A DNA stretch of 13,663 bases, taken from NCBI GenBank assembly GCA_946478755.1, contig CAMLDJ010000136.1, forward strand, positions 1-13,663, in the 5' to 3' direction. The position numbers and the translations under genes were made by a program. How positions within the stretch are numbered: the first letter of the stretch is position 1; each line of letters starts with the position of its first letter. Below the pieces are notes generated by a model. It saw only the letters and a program-made list of their open reading frames with translations. It did not search any database and was not told where the DNA came from. Source of the stretch: an uncultured Pedobacter sp. GTDB lineage: Bacteria; Bacteroidota; Bacteroidia; Sphingobacteriales; Sphingobacteriaceae. Shown in pieces: positions 13,660 through 13,663 of the stretch.

Positions 13660-13663
13660 CTAT

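Overview
The window looks like accessory chromosome from a Bacteroidota bacterium, most likely Sphingobacteriaceae (Pedobacter/Mucilaginibacter-like). This rests on recurring TAnnTTTG -7 boxes close upstream of start codons, weak Shine-Dalgarno use, AraC regulators of a Bacteroidota type, a DUF6223-like membrane protein and Bacteroidota-type tRNAs. The genus is an inference.

Layout, left to right. (1) 1-1110: the 3' part of an erythromycin-esterase-family gene. (2) 1111-1792: a peroxiredoxin 3' fragment followed by a long imperfect inverted repeat of cassette-boundary appearance. (3) 1793-3110: an AraC-type regulator with an N-terminal DUF6597-like domain, then a small secreted or membrane DUF6223-like protein with its own -7 box. 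(4) 3111-4420: a graveyard. It holds a short GC-rich coding-like scrap, a 5'-truncated ORF, a 5'-truncated Tdi1/DUF1851-type immunity domain, and the 3' tail of an unknown minus-strand gene still followed by its terminator. (5) 4422-7161: a compact plus-strand operon of an atypical SDR, an NmrA-like NAD(P)-binding protein and an AraC regulator. (6) 7367-9115: a convergent, mirrored minus-strand pair, AraC regulator then extended SDR. (7) 9116-12927: a second graveyard around one intact type-B carboxylesterase. It holds a frameshifted unknown gene, a small acidic ORF, an AraC relic, a DUF5131 (phage Gp37/Gp68) relic, an MmcQ/YjbR relic and a doubly frameshifted SnoaL/DUF4440 gene. A tandem palindromic operator pair with a -7 box lies in this part. 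(8) 12928-13663: intergenic DNA with a MITE-like or insertion-sequence-end inverted repeat, then a strong hairpin terminator and two minus-strand tRNAs, Glu(TTC) and an initiator-like Met(CAT).

Functionally, the intact genes fit small-molecule detoxification: two SDR modules, each paired with its own AraC regulator, plus an esterase and an erythromycin-esterase-like hydrolase. I see no CRISPR array, phage structural cluster or complete transposase, and no convincing new multi-gene system. The main interest is the dense mosaic of truncated genes next to tRNAs and the repeats and regulatory sites left among them.
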